Positions 1 to 8,569 of a stretch of DNA of 64,000 nt are shown in pieces. A program made the position numbers and the translations under genes. The notes under the pieces are model-generated. The model searched no databases. It was given only the letters and a program-made list of their open reading frames with translations, and was not told the origin of the DNA. Each line of letters starts with the position of its first letter. The stretch's first letter is position 1. The stretch is from contig NZ_AP017928.1 in assembly GCF_003584645.1 (NCBI RefSeq), positions 2,580,395 to 2,644,394 on the forward strand. The letters run 5' to 3'. Source of the stretch: Methylocaldum marinum. Its GTDB lineage: Bacteria; Pseudomonadota; Gammaproteobacteria; Methylococcales; Methylococcaceae.

Positions 1-246
1 GGCGGCGCGATAGCGTAAGGCGCCCTTCCCGATAACGATGGCATTGGCATGCCGGGTAACGTGGCAATTGGTCGCCACGAGATTGTGATCGAGGACGACA
101 CCGGAGCCGACAAAAGCCCTCGCATCCTTCGGATAGGCTTGGATCTGGACGACGCTGAGCGCAAGCGTGTGGTCCACGTCCGCCGCACCGGGAACGCTGA
201 GAATCCCATAGCCGAGGATCATGCCGAGCAATACGATCGGACGCAT
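1..246 (-). CDS. Secreted trypsin-like serine protease, N-terminal part (runs off the left edge)
   Basis: The reverse strand opens with ATG at 244-246 and stays open for 82 codons to the window edge, so the gene is cut. The product starts with a hydrophobic signal peptide (about residues 1-21, ending near PGAA). The segment GSGVVLDHNLVATNCHV follows at about residues 46-62. This is the usual beginning of the trypsin/HtrA fold (GSGv...lvTNxHV), and its His is the expected catalytic-triad histidine. Asp and Ser would lie outside the window. A purine-rich AGGAAG ribosome-binding site sits about 7 bases upstream. The gene is divergent from the amino acid permease at 442. A periplasmic or secreted location is inferred. 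The subfamily (DegP-like or other trypsin-like) cannot be decided from this fragment. Confidence 0.75.
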   Translation of the reverse strand, partial: MRPIVLLGMILGYGILSVPGAADVDHTLALSVVQIQAYPKDARAFVGSGVVLDHNLVATNCHVTRHANAIVIGKGALRYRAA

Positions 247-441
247 AGAATTCTTCCTTCGTTGACGGCCTGCTGTGGATCTTACACGTTCTCGCGGGCT
301 GTGGTCAGGTTTTGGCCGAAAGCGGCCGTTGCTACGCCCCGCCCTCTTCCACGACCCGGGACAGGATCTGGCATTTCCAACTAAACTGTCCTAAATTCTG
401 GTTCAAATTAACCAAAACCTGCATCACTCAAGGGAAAATCC

Positions 442-2007
442 ATGCTTTTCTGGCGCGTGAAACCACTCGACCTCATCCTCGCCACGGCCGAAAAGAAAGC
501 CCTCCATCGATCGTTGGACGCTTGGCAGCTGACCTTACTGGGCGTCGGCGCCATCATCGGAACCGGCATCTTCGTCCTCACCGCCGAGGCGGCTCAAAAG
601 GCCGGCCCCGGCATGATGCTGTCCTTCGTCATCGCCGGTTTCGTCTGTGCCGTTGCGGCCCTTTGTTATTCCGAACTTGCCTCGATGGTTCCGGTTTCAG
701 GATCCGCTTACACCTATTCCTACGCCGTACTCGGCGAAGGTGTGGCCTGGCTGGTCGGTTGGGCGCTGATCCTCGAATATGCCGTGGCGGCAAGCGCGGT
801 AGCCGTCGGCTGGTCGGGCTATTTCGTCGGACTGATGCAGCACTCCCTGGGACTGACCATCCCGGCCACCCTGGCGAACGGCCCCTATGCCGGCGGCACC
901 GTCAATCTGCCGGCGGTCTTCATTTGCCTGATCGTGACCGCTCTCCTGGTGATCGGCACGCGGGAAAGCGCCACCTTCAATGCCATCCTCGTTACCGTCA
1001 AGGTCGTGGCGCTCACGGCCTTCGCCGCGCTCGCGCTGCCCGCCGTGAACGGGGAAAATTTCCACCCCTTTACGCCCCTGGGCGGGTCGGGCGTCGTCGC
1101 CGCGTCGGCTTCGATCTTTTTTGCCTATGTCGGCTTCGACGCGGTTTCCACCGCGGCGGAAGAAACCAAGAACCCGCAACGCAATGTACCGATCGGATTG
1201 ATCGGTTCTCTGGGAATTTGTACGCTTTTTTATCTGCTCGTTTCAGCCGGCGCCATCGGTGCGGTAGGCGCTCAGCCGGTCCTGGACCCGGCCGGCCGCG
1301 GCCTTCCGCCCGGCTCGGTGGCGCTCGCCGAACAATGCCGGTCGCTGGCCGCGCTGGGACAGGAACCGCTGGTATGCTCGCGCGAGGCGCTGGCCCAGGT
1401 TCTCCGTCAAATCGGCTGGACCAAAATCGGCAATCTGATAGGCCTCGCGGCTTTCCTGGCGCTGCCTTCCGTCATTCTCATGATGTTGTTCGGCCAGACC
1501 CGCATCTTCTTCGTCATGGCTCGCGACGGTCTGCTTCCCGAAGCGCTGAGCCGGATTCATCCGCGGTTCAAGACGCCGCACGTCGTCACCCTGGTAACGG
1601 GTTTCGCGGTCACCCTTGCCGCTGCTTTCTTTCCGGTAGGCAAGCTGGCCGATATTTCCAATTCCGGCACACTGTTCGCGTTTTTGGTGGTTGCACTCGC
1701 GGTGATGATCCTGCGTGTCAAGGACAAGCACCGCGCCAGACCGTTCAAAACCCCGGCCGTGTGGATCGTGGCGCCGCTCGCCGTCGCCGGTTGCCTGGGA
1801 CTTTTCCTGTTTCTGCCGCCGCATGCCAAGCTGGTGTTTCCGGTCTGGGGCACGATCGGCCTGATCTGCTATTTCCTCTACGGCTACCGCAAGAGCCACA
1901 TGGCACTCGGCATCCCGACGCCTTCAGGCGGCGAAGACATCATCAGCGAAGTTCGTCCCCTGACGGAGCTCGGAGAGAACGACCTTGGGCCAGGAACTCG
2001 GGATTGA
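442..2007 (+). CDS. APC-family amino acid permease
   Basis: This 521-residue polytopic inner-membrane protein has the hallmarks of the APC superfamily, cationic amino acid transporter branch. The first membrane helix carries GVGAIIGTGIFVL (about residues 34-46), the substrate-binding glycine-rich break typical of these permeases. About a dozen hydrophobic segments follow. The motif FFAYVGFDAVSTAAEE (about residue 225) is characteristic of CAT/YfnA-like members. It probably imports an amino acid by proton symport or exchange; the substrate cannot be read from sequence. The ATG at 442 follows an AAGGGAA ribosome-binding site. The gene stands alone, divergent from the protease at the left edge. 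A second long frame overlapping it (312-2087) is a shadow. Confidence 0.85.
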   Translation: MLFWRVKPLDLILATAEKKALHRSLDAWQLTLLGVGAIIGTGIFVLTAEAAQKAGPGMMLSFVIAGFVCAVAALCYSELASMVPVSGSAYTYSYAVLGEGVAWLVGWALILEYAVAASAVAVGWSGYFVGLMQHSLGLTIPATLANGPYAGGTVNLPAVFICLIVTALLVIGTRESATFNAILVTVKVVALTAFAALALPAVNGENFHPFTPLGGSGVVAASASIFFAYVGFDAVSTAAEETKNPQRNVPIGLIGSLGICTLFYLLVSAGAIGAVGAQPVLDPAGRGLPPGSVALAEQCRSLAALGQEPLVCSREALAQVLRQIGWTKIGNLIGLAAFLALPSVILMMLFGQTRIFFVMARDGLLPEALSRIHPRFKTPHVVTLVTGFAVTLAAAFFPVGKLADISNSGTLFAFLVVALAVMILRVKDKHRARPFKTPAVWIVAPLAVAGCLGLFLFLPPHAKLVFPVWGTIGLICYFLYGYRKSHMALGIPTPSGGEDIISEVRPLTELGENDLGPGTRD

Positions 2008-2185
2008 CCTGCGAATTTACCCGTGCCGATCAGGCCGCCTCGGCACTTAGAGCATTTTCATATCCACCCTCGCGAACGCGCGAGTAGGCCGGGACTCCGT
2101 TCCCGAAATGCGCGTTCCGGGCGCCTCGCAACGCTGCCCCCTCTTGGCGGATAATTCGATACGCTTATCCATGCGCCAGGGGCTG

Positions 2186-3004
2186 TCAGCCCTCACGCCG
2201 AACCGATTTCAGTTTCCGGTATTCGGCCTCGATGCAATCCCGGCCATAGCGGCGCTCCAACCGGCGGATGGCGAAATGGCTGCGGGCCATGTGCTGAAAA
2301 TGCCGAATGAACAGATCATTGATGAGAGCACCGCCGACTGCCCCGGCCAAGGGCAGCATTTCCGCGGCGGCCTTCTCCGACACGACCACTCCGAAACGCT
2401 CGGATACGATGAGCATCATCTGGTTGATGGCCGGCGCTCCGGCTCGGCTATGGCGGGATGCCTGTAGGACCGAGGCGTCGAGGGCGAGACGCAATCCGTA
2501 GTACCCGGTGTCGGCGGCATCGTCGGACTTCGAGCGTCCGCCCAAGGCGAAAACCTGCAGACAAGCCAGGCGGGTTTCCAGCAGGCTCAAATCCTCGCCT
2601 TCGCTGCGGGCGATCTCGGCAATGGCCGCCAGCATGATCCACGTGGTGACAGGCAGTTCCACCAAGAGCGCGGGGCCGCCCAACGATCCCCCGAGCGCAC
2701 CCGCGCTCCGCCCCAAATAGCGATAGAAGCGCTCGCTGCGCGGCCGTCCCCGCCCAAGACGGTTGACCACGGTTTTCAAAAGCCGGCCAATGGCCGTCTG
2801 CAGGCTCCGGGAGAACCGGCCATGCCAGCGCGGCGGAATCAGCTTGAGCCCCTTGTCGACGGGTGTGCCGATGACGTGGGCCAGATGTGCGGCAAAGCTG
2901 GGATGTTCGAGCCGGTGAAAGGCTTCTTCGAGCCGACGACGGTCCTCGTCCGCCAGTTCGATGGCGCCGGATTCAAGGGCAAGGGAGTCGCGTCCGAAGT
3001 TCAT
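2186..3004 (-). CDS. EcsC family protein
   Basis: A 272-residue protein matching the EcsC family as remembered: an N-terminal charged helical stretch, then a Gly/Ala-rich amphipathic centre (GRSAGALGGSLGGPALLVELP, with a hydrophobic TTWIMLAAIAEIAR helix), and a second Gly/Ala segment AAAEMLPLAGAVGGALINDLF near the C-terminus. Family members are peripheral or membrane-associated proteins without an established enzymatic role; the name comes from Bacillus ecsC, next to an ABC transporter. I chose the ATG at 3002-3004 (MNFGRDS...), which has AAGG upstream. An earlier in-frame ATG at 3070 would add 22 residues without homology-like character. The gene is divergent from the metal ATPase at 3200, so the roughly 200 bp between them should hold both promoters. 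Confidence 0.7.
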   Translation of the reverse strand: MNFGRDSLALESGAIELADEDRRRLEEAFHRLEHPSFAAHLAHVIGTPVDKGLKLIPPRWHGRFSRSLQTAIGRLLKTVVNRLGRGRPRSERFYRYLGRSAGALGGSLGGPALLVELPVTTWIMLAAIAEIARSEGEDLSLLETRLACLQVFALGGRSKSDDAADTGYYGLRLALDASVLQASRHSRAGAPAINQMMLIVSERFGVVVSEKAAAEMLPLAGAVGGALINDLFIRHFQHMARSHFAIRRLERRYGRDCIEAEYRKLKSVRREG

Positions 3005-3199
3005 TGTCGCATTACCTTGAAATTTATGAAGACATCCGATAAACCGGCACGATCGCATAAGCGCGGGCAATGAGAGATGAGAATCACTATCATCTTAATC
3101 ATGACTGCGTCAAGCCGAACCGCTCGGGAAAACACGGGTCTCAGGAGAATCGAGCCGGAATGGGCCTGAGAAGAAAAGACCCCGACGAAGCTGCTTAGT

Positions 3200-5314
3200 A
3201 TGGAGATGAACACACAGGTAACGGGTTTTCGCATCGCCCATGATCTCCCCGGCCGAATACGGCTACGGCTCGCCCGCCTCGGTCATCCCTGCCTTGCCTC
3301 GGACGAGTTCGAAGCCGAGGTATTGGCTCTGGACGGGGTGCGGGAGATCCGGACCAATCGCCGGGCCCGTTCGCTGGTCGTCACCTATGGCGGCGGTGCC
3401 GAAGTCCGCGCCGGCCTGCTGCAATGGCTCGCCGCCCTGCCGGCGAATGCGTTCCGGCACGAATGCGATCCTTACCCCTCCTCCCGTCGGGAACGTACAC
3501 CGCTCGTCGTTTCTGCCCTGGCGCTCCTCTCGCTGCCCTTGCTGCCGGCCCCGCTCAAGTCCCTGGTCACCCTGGCGTCAATCAGTCCGACCGTGGCCAA
3601 GGGCATCCGGACCCTACTGAATCGCGGCGTCAAAGTGGAAGTGCTGGACGCTCTCGCGGTGAGCATCGCAGCGGGACATGGCGGCTTTTTCACCGCCAAT
3701 GCCACCCATCTTCTGGTCCGGACCGGCGGCTATCTCGAGGCCCGTGCCGAACGCCAAGCCCACAGTCTGCTCAAACAATTGTTGAAACGCCCGCCGGAAC
3801 TGGCCTGGGTGGAACGTGACGGGGAACTCCGCCGGCTCGATGCCGGTGACATCCGCTCGGACGAACTCGTGGTAGTGGGGCCGGGCGATCCGGTTCCGGT
3901 GGACGGCCGCGTGGAACAGGGTTCGGCCCTGCTCGACCACTTCTCCCTGACCGGCGAAAGCGTGCCGGTGCGCAAGGAACCGGGCGATGAAGCACTGGCC
4001 GGAAGTCTGGCGGTGGACGGCCGGCTGGTACTCAGGGCGATACGTGTGGGCGAGAATACCGCGGCGGCGAGTCTGGGTCGGTATATCGAAGAATCCCTGC
4101 GCCACCCGTCGAACAGCCAGCGGCTGGGCGACCGGCTGGTCTATCTGACCTTTGCCCTTGGCGGGCTGATTTTCGGCCTGACCCTGGACCCCAAGCGGGT
4201 GGCTTCGGTGTTTCTGGTCGATTACTCCTGCGCTCTCAAGCTGGGCACGCCGCTCACCTTCATCTCGGGCATGCACGACGCCGCCGAGGCCGGAATTTTG
4301 TTCCGGGGCGCCCAGGTGCTGGAAAATCTGGCGGATGCCGACACCGTCGTGTTCGACAAAACCGGCACCCTCACCCAAAGCAGGCTGGAAATCACCGATG
4401 TCATCCCCCTGCGTCCGGATCGCTCCGAAGAGCAGCTACTTGCCCTGGTTGCCTCCCTGGAAGAACACACCCGGCATCCGTATGCCGAAGCCCTGGTGAA
4501 ATATGCCGAAACAGTGGGCTATCGCCATGTCGATCCCGGAGCGGTCGAATTCGTGATCGCCCATGGCCTGCAGACCGAGATCAACGGGAAGGACGTTTTC
4601 GTGGGCAGTCGCCATTACCTGGAAGAACATCTCGGCATTTCATTCGCCTCCGATCAGCCGCTCATTTGCGATCGCTTGGCGGAAAGCAAGACCCTGCTCT
4701 ACGTAGCGGAGGACAAAACCCTGATAGGGCTCGTTGCCCTGAGCGATCGGATACGCGAAGAGGCCGGTGCCGTTCTCGCCCGGCTTAAGGATTTGGGCAT
4801 CAACGATCAGATCATGTTGACCGGGGATGCCCGCCACCGGGCCGAAGCTCTGGCGAAAGAGCTGGGCATCGCTCGGCTGTATGCCGAGCAATCGCCCGAC
4901 GACAAGCTGCAAGTCGTCGAGACGCTGAAGGCAGATGGTCGCAAGGTGGTGTTCGTCGGCGACGGCGTCAACGATGCTTCCGCGCTGGTCGCGGCTCAAA
5001 TCGGCGTCGCCATGCCACGAGGGGTACTCCTCTCGCGAGAAGCGGCCGACGTGATTCTGCTGCGTGATGACCTGGAGAGCCTGGCCCGGGCGCGAGAACT
5101 CGCAGTTCGCACTCGGAGCCGGATCGCCCGCAATTTCCGCCTCGACGTAGGGGTCAACTCGGCGCTGCTCGTGGCGGCCACCTTCGGCTGGGTGCCGCCG
5201 GTCGCCGCCGCACTACTGCATAATGGCACCACTTTGGCGATCCTGGCACGATCTCTGAGGAAGCGAGGCGTCGCCGACGCTCACTCCGGCATCGGGCCGG
5301 CAATTTCGGATTGA
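3200..5314 (+). CDS. P1B-type heavy-metal transporting ATPase
   Basis: A 704-residue P-type ATPase. An N-terminal HMA-like domain (about 1-90) lacks a visible CxxC metal site. Hydrophobic segments follow (TPLVVSALALLSLPLLP and onward), then the actuator motif TGES near residue 251, the phosphorylation site DKTGTLT near 386, the nucleotide-domain HP dipeptide in EEHTRHPYAEAL, and the hinge GDGVND near 588. The transmembrane metal-binding motif, usually CPC or SPC, reads YSCALKLGTP near 342, so Ser-Cys-Ala replaces Cys-Pro-Cys. Metal specificity therefore cannot be assigned; an unusual P1B subgroup is likely. The ATG at 3200 (MEMNTQ) is supported by a purine-rich upstream stretch, and a second ATG lies two codons later. 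It exports or imports a transition metal across the inner membrane by ATP hydrolysis. Confidence 0.88.
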   Translation: MEMNTQVTGFRIAHDLPGRIRLRLARLGHPCLASDEFEAEVLALDGVREIRTNRRARSLVVTYGGGAEVRAGLLQWLAALPANAFRHECDPYPSSRRERTPLVVSALALLSLPLLPAPLKSLVTLASISPTVAKGIRTLLNRGVKVEVLDALAVSIAAGHGGFFTANATHLLVRTGGYLEARAERQAHSLLKQLLKRPPELAWVERDGELRRLDAGDIRSDELVVVGPGDPVPVDGRVEQGSALLDHFSLTGESVPVRKEPGDEALAGSLAVDGRLVLRAIRVGENTAAASLGRYIEESLRHPSNSQRLGDRLVYLTFALGGLIFGLTLDPKRVASVFLVDYSCALKLGTPLTFISGMHDAAEAGILFRGAQVLENLADADTVVFDKTGTLTQSRLEITDVIPLRPDRSEEQLLALVASLEEHTRHPYAEALVKYAETVGYRHVDPGAVEFVIAHGLQTEINGKDVFVGSRHYLEEHLGISFASDQPLICDRLAESKTLLYVAEDKTLIGLVALSDRIREEAGAVLARLKDLGINDQIMLTGDARHRAEALAKELGIARLYAEQSPDDKLQVVETLKADGRKVVFVGDGVNDASALVAAQIGVAMPRGVLLSREAADVILLRDDLESLARARELAVRTRSRIARNFRLDVGVNSALLVAATFGWVPPVAAALLHNGTTLAILARSLRKRGVADAHSGIGPAISD

Positions 5315-5793
5315 TTCTGCCTCATGGGCCGCGATCAACGATCTCATCTTGATTCGCAGCGCAGGTCGACAATACCGGACGAACCTGTCTGACCCGCGAC
5401 GGATTTTCGCCTTGGATTTAAGAGCACGTACACGGGCGTTCGAATTTAAAGGCGAACGGACATCTGAACCTCGCCACGATCAGAACGGCTTCACTGAAAT
5501 GCCGACGCATTCCGGACAATCAACCGGAGGCATCCCTTATGGGCGATAATCGACGCTCCTCCACGCCCCACGAAGGTTTTATCGCAAAAGCCGTCGGCCG
5601 GGCAGCGATGTCGGGAAAGGATTCCCGACCGATTGGCAATCCTTTGCCGACGAAAACGCTCGGCCGGACCGTGACGCCGGAACAAGGCGTTTGCGAAACG
5701 CGCACATTGTTTTTCGTTCCGATCAATCCTGCGGCTAGGGAGATTTCCGGACGCTACGCACCGCTTAGAATTCTCCCTAATTTCGAATTGAAC

Positions 5794-6258
5794 GTGCAAT
5801 GTCCGCTGTCACTGTCCCCCTTCTTCGCTGCACCGCGCCGGCCGACGGTGCGACAAACCGAACGCTTGAGTCCGCATCTGCTTCGCGTCCGTTTCTTCTC
5901 CGAGGAACTGCATGACTTCCCGGATGCCGGTCCCGGCGCACACCTCAAACTGTTCGTGCCATTGCCCCGTCGTCGTGGCGGTCTTGCCGACAATCGGGCC
6001 CGGCGGGCCGGAGTGGCCGGAAGGACCGCGCCCGGCCGGCTGCCGGACGCGGTGCGCGGAATCGATTGGCCGTCGTCGGCCCGGATCTTCGCCACCGTCG
6101 CCGGCGAGAACGACACGGTGCTCGCCATCCGCCGCCACCTGCGCCGGGACCGCGGTGTGCCGGCCGAGTCGCTGTACGCGGTGCCGTACTGGCGTCGCGG
6201 CCGAAAGGAGGAGGATTATCACGACGAACGGCATCGGCTTATGGAGACCGATTCATGA
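5794..6258 (+). pseudogene. Siderophore-interacting protein (FAD-binding ferric reductase) remnant
   Basis: The first and last parts of a siderophore-interacting protein (SIP/ViuB family) are present without most of the middle. The start gives VRQTERLSPHLLRVRFFSEE and PGAHLKLFVPLP, the FAD-domain beginning. A neighbouring frame then gives GPGGPEWPEGPRPA, which would precede the RTYTVR flavin motif. The sequence next jumps to AVRGIDWP and ends with AIRRHLRRDRG...LYAVPYWRRG, the family C-terminus. Roughly 150 residues, including the flavin and NAD(P)H motifs, are missing and the frame changes at least once, so the product cannot work. Its TGA overlaps the ATG of the next remnant (ATGA at 6255-6258). 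A functional member would reduce ferric siderophore in the cytoplasm. Confidence 0.75.
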
Positions 6259-6680
6259 ATCCGGCGCTGAGTCTTGCATCGATTCTCCTGCTCTTGCTGT
6301 TGACGGCCTGTGACCGTTCCACCCCGGATTCGGCGGCACCGGACCTTGGGAGCCGAAACATGACCGACGCAGTGTGGCGGGCGGTACGGATACCCGCCGC
6401 TTCGCAGCGGATACTGGCGCTGAGCGAACTGGATCTGGACGCCTTACTCGCCCTCGGCTTACGGCCGACCGGTGCCGCCAACGCCCGCGGCGGCGAACGC
6501 CCGCCCGCCTATCTCGGCACGCGCGCCGCCGGCATCGAAAGTCTCGGCAACTTCGCCCAGCCCTCGCTGGGCCGCATCGTGGTCTTGCAGCCGGATCTGA
6601 TACTCGCCGGCGGTCAAGCCGATCCGGAGCGGCTGACCCAGTTGGAGACCATTGCGCTGGCCGGCGGTCTGACGCCGGGC
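6255..6680 (+). pseudogene. Iron-siderophore ABC transporter substrate-binding lipoprotein, truncated
   Basis: The ATG at 6255 starts a lipoprotein signal (about residues 1-18, lipobox LLTAC). A Fe3+-siderophore binding-protein N-lobe follows: RIPAASQRILALSELDLDALLALGLRPTGA, then SLGNFAQPSLGRIVVLQPDLILAGG. This is the usual alternation of the FecB/FhuD-like fold. The frame continues straight into permease-like sequence at about 6690, so the whole C-lobe has been lost by an internal deletion that fuses two genes. It lies in the decayed siderophore operon, directly after the siderophore-interacting protein remnant. In a living copy the protein would deliver ferric siderophore to the FecCD permease in the inner membrane. 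Confidence 0.75.
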
Positions 6681-6900
6681 GCGCAAATCGGCTGGGCTCT
6701 GAGCGGGGCGCTGACGGGCAGCGCCTTCGCGTTAATGCTCGCGCATGCCGGCCGCGGCCAGGCCTCGCCGCTGCGCCTGGTGCTGGCAGGGCTCGCGATC
6801 GGCGCCACCTGCCAAAGTCTGACCGCTTGGTTGTCGCTGGCGAGCAGCGCCAACCTCGACCAGTTCCGGTTCTGGCTGCTCGGTTCGCTGACACATCCGC
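6681..6900 (+). pseudogene. FecCD-type siderophore permease remnant (first)
   Basis: Fused in frame to the binding-protein fragment is a stretch typical of FecCD permeases. It includes SGALTGSAFALMLA, a helix PLRLVLAGLAIGATCQSLTAW, and SANLDQFRFWLLGSLT, which matches the permease segment before the gating helices (usually W.lGSl). Only about 70 of some 330 residues survive. After 6900 the frame turns into Arg/Pro-rich nonsense while permease-like coding continues in another frame (next entry). It is interpreted as a deletion remnant inside the decayed siderophore uptake operon. Confidence 0.7.
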
Positions 6901-6904
6901 ACGC

Positions 6905-7149
6905 CGGCCTGGCTGAACACCCTGGTCGTTCAGATTCGACTGCCACGGCTGTGCGCGGCGCTGGTGGTCGGCTCCGCGCTCGGATGCGCCGGCGCCCTGC
7001 TGCAGGCGCGTGCGCGTAACCGCCTGGCGAGTCCCGATCTGCTCGGACGAGTGCTCGCGCCGCCGGTCGAAGTACCGGCCGGTGTCGTGACCGGGCTGCT
7101 GGGCGGGCCTTTTCTGCTGTTGCGGCCTTCGTCTTACGGAGTTATCTGA
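6905..7149 (+). pseudogene. FecCD-type siderophore permease remnant (second)
   Basis: In the frame ending at the TGA 7147-7149 the translation reads RLPRLCAALVVGSALGCAG then ALLQARARNRLASPDLLG. This is the signature of FecCD permeases (RLPR.laallvGaaLa.aGa.lQ..trNpLAsPdllG). It then jumps directly to PPVEVPAGVVTGLLGGPFLLL, the family C-terminus (P.GvvtaliGgPfFl.ll). Some 200 residues between them are missing. The stop overlaps the ATG of the ATPase remnant (ATGA at 7147-7151), preserving the original operon junction. Together with the previous entry this shows that two permease genes, or two parts of one, have collapsed. Confidence 0.75.
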
Positions 7150-7620
7150 TGCTGGACCTGCGCGTCGAGAACCTTTGCGCCGGCTACGGCGCGAAGACCG
7201 TGCTGAACGATCTCAGCGTGCCCATTCCGCCCGGTCGCATCACCGCGATCGTCGGCGCCAACGGGTGCGGCAAGAGCACCCTACTGCGCTGCCTGGCCCG
7301 CCTTCACCGGCCCGCGTCAGGGCAGGTGCGGCTGGGGAACCACGAGCTGGGCGCACTTTCGACCGCGGCCCTGTCGCGGCGCATCGGCTTTCTGCCGCAG
7401 TTCCCGCAAGCGCCGGCCGGTTTGCGCGTGGCGTCGCTGCTCGCACTCGGCCGCCATCCGCATCGGCGGCTGCTGCACCGCTGGTCTTCCGAAGACGAGG
7501 AGGCGGTACAAGAGGCGCTGCGGCTCACCGATCTGACCGAGTTCGCGAGCAACCCCTGGACACGCTGTCCGGCGGCCAGCGTCAGCGTACCTGGCTGGCG
7601 ATGATGCTGGCGCAATCGAC
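7149..7620 (+). pseudogene. Siderophore ABC transporter ATPase (FecE/FepC-like), frameshifted and truncated
   Basis: The ATPase begins intact at ATG 7149. A core strand VENLCAGYG is followed by the Walker A motif IVGANGCGKSTLLRCLARL (about residues 35-53) and a Q-loop region IGFLPQFPQ. Near 7555 the reading frame is lost. The ABC signature LSGGQRQRTWLAMMLAQ appears only in the +1 frame, and no Walker B aspartate or H-loop follows. The coding trace fades at about 7620. It would energise ferric-siderophore import if complete. As present it is non-functional and belongs to the same decayed operon. Confidence 0.8.
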
Positions 7621-7654
7621 GCCGCCTCCGGCCTGGCCGCCTGGAGCTAGGTCC

Positions 7655-7679
7655 GGTGCGGTTCGTGCCTCACCGCACC
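7655..7679. repeat. Hairpin-forming inverted repeat
   Basis: GGTGCGG at 7655-7661 pairs perfectly with CCGCACC at 7673-7679 around an 11-base loop. It lies in the non-coding gap between the ATPase and EntA-like remnants (7621-7877), where nothing else is recognisable. There is no U-tract, so an intrinsic terminator is unlikely. It may be debris of a small palindromic element involved in the rearrangement of this locus, but that is a guess. Confidence 0.35.
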
Positions 7680-7877
7680 CTTGCAGCTTAAGAATGAACA
7701 TGAATCCTAGCTTGGCGCGTTACGTCGTAACTCGCCATCGAAGGGTTTCGCTTCGGTCTACCATCCAAAAATCAATGCCTTATTAAAGACGTTTTGGAAT
7801 GAGCAGCGAGCACCGACCGGAATCCGTCGATCCAGCCGCGAGATGAAACCAGAACTTCGCCCCTATCGAACCTTTCC

Positions 7878-8492
7878 GAATTCCACTTGCATCCAGGCAT
7901 CGCCCAGGGCATCGGCGCGGCGGTCGCCAAGGCGCTGGCCGTGCGCGGGCTCACCGTCGCCGTCGCGAAAACGGTCGAGCGCGTGGAGCATGAACTCGGC
8001 GCCATCGACTACCTGGTCAATGTCGCCGGCCTGTTGTACACCGGCGGAGCGATCGACGCCGGTGACGAGGATTGGATGCAGAGCTTCGCGGTCAACACCC
8101 ACGGCGTCTTCTTCCTCACCCGCGCGGCGGCGCGGCGCGATCGTGACCGTCGGTTCCAACGCGGCCTCGACCCCGCGCGCATGGGCATGGCCGCCACCGC
8201 CCAGTACATCCGCTGCCTGGGGCTGGAACTGGCGGAATACGGTATTCGCTGCAATCTGGTCTCGCCCGGATCGACCGACACCGAAATGCAGCGTCACTAC
8301 TGGCGCAACGGGGACGGTAGCGCTGAACAGATCATCCGGGGATCTCTGGAAAAACACCGCCTCGGCATCCCGCCGCGCAAGCTGGCGCAACCCGACGATA
8401 TCGCCCGGACCGTGCTGTTCCTGCTGTCCGACGCCGCCGGACACGTGACGATGCAGGATCTTGTCGTTGATGGCGGGGCGATGTTGGGCTAG
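7878..8492 (+). pseudogene. EntA/DhbA-like 2,3-dihydro-2,3-dihydroxybenzoate dehydrogenase remnant
   Basis: A short-chain dehydrogenase trace with several defects. It starts inside the cofactor motif (AQGIGAAVAKALA). It then has LGAIDYLVNVAGLL, the NAG-type motif, and VNTHGVFFLTRA. It shifts frame to show RRGAIVTVGSNAASTPR and shifts back at MGMAA, where the YxxxK catalytic segment has been deleted. It continues with LGLELAEYGIRCNLVSPGSTDTEMQ, which is close to EntA of catecholate siderophore synthesis, and a normal SDR C-terminus (DLVVDGGAML). The lost Tyr/Lys pair makes it inactive. Its position next to siderophore-uptake remnants supports EntA over a generic SDR. It ends just upstream of the TetR promoter. 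Confidence 0.7.
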
Positions 8493-8531
8493 GAGCCTAT
8501 ACCAGCACGAACGGGCCTCGAGAAATCCCCC

Positions 8532-8560
8532 TTGACAAATAAGACGACCGGTCATATTGT
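8532..8560 (+). promoter_or_regulatory. Sigma-70 promoter of the TetR-family gene
   Basis: TTGACA at 8532-8537 and TATTGT at 8555-8560 are separated by exactly 17 bases. A start about 7 bases downstream would fall near 8567, only about 3 bases before the ATG at 8570, so the transcript would be nearly leaderless. The palindromic operator fills the whole spacer and covers the -10, which fits autorepression. Confidence 0.7.
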
Positions 8561-8561
8561 T
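8538..8561. promoter_or_regulatory. Palindromic TetR-family operator, copy 1
   Basis: A 24-bp palindrome of form AATA-N4-GACCGGTC-N4-TGTT is centred at 8549/8550 inside the TetR promoter. It is identical at 21 of 24 positions to the site at 9179-9202 in front of the next gene. Sites with a GACCGGTC core are common for TetR-type repressors. Binding here would block RNA polymerase at its own promoter. Confidence 0.7.
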
Positions 8562-8569
8562 CATACCCC

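Noticed and set aside
49..384. Open frame at the left edge on the plus strand
   Set aside because: It lies opposite the start of the serine protease gene, whose signal peptide and catalytic-His motif are much stronger evidence.
312..2087. 591-codon open frame on the plus strand
   Set aside because: It overlaps the amino acid permease in another frame and is Arg/Pro/His-rich nonsense; the permease frame has transmembrane helices and family motifs.
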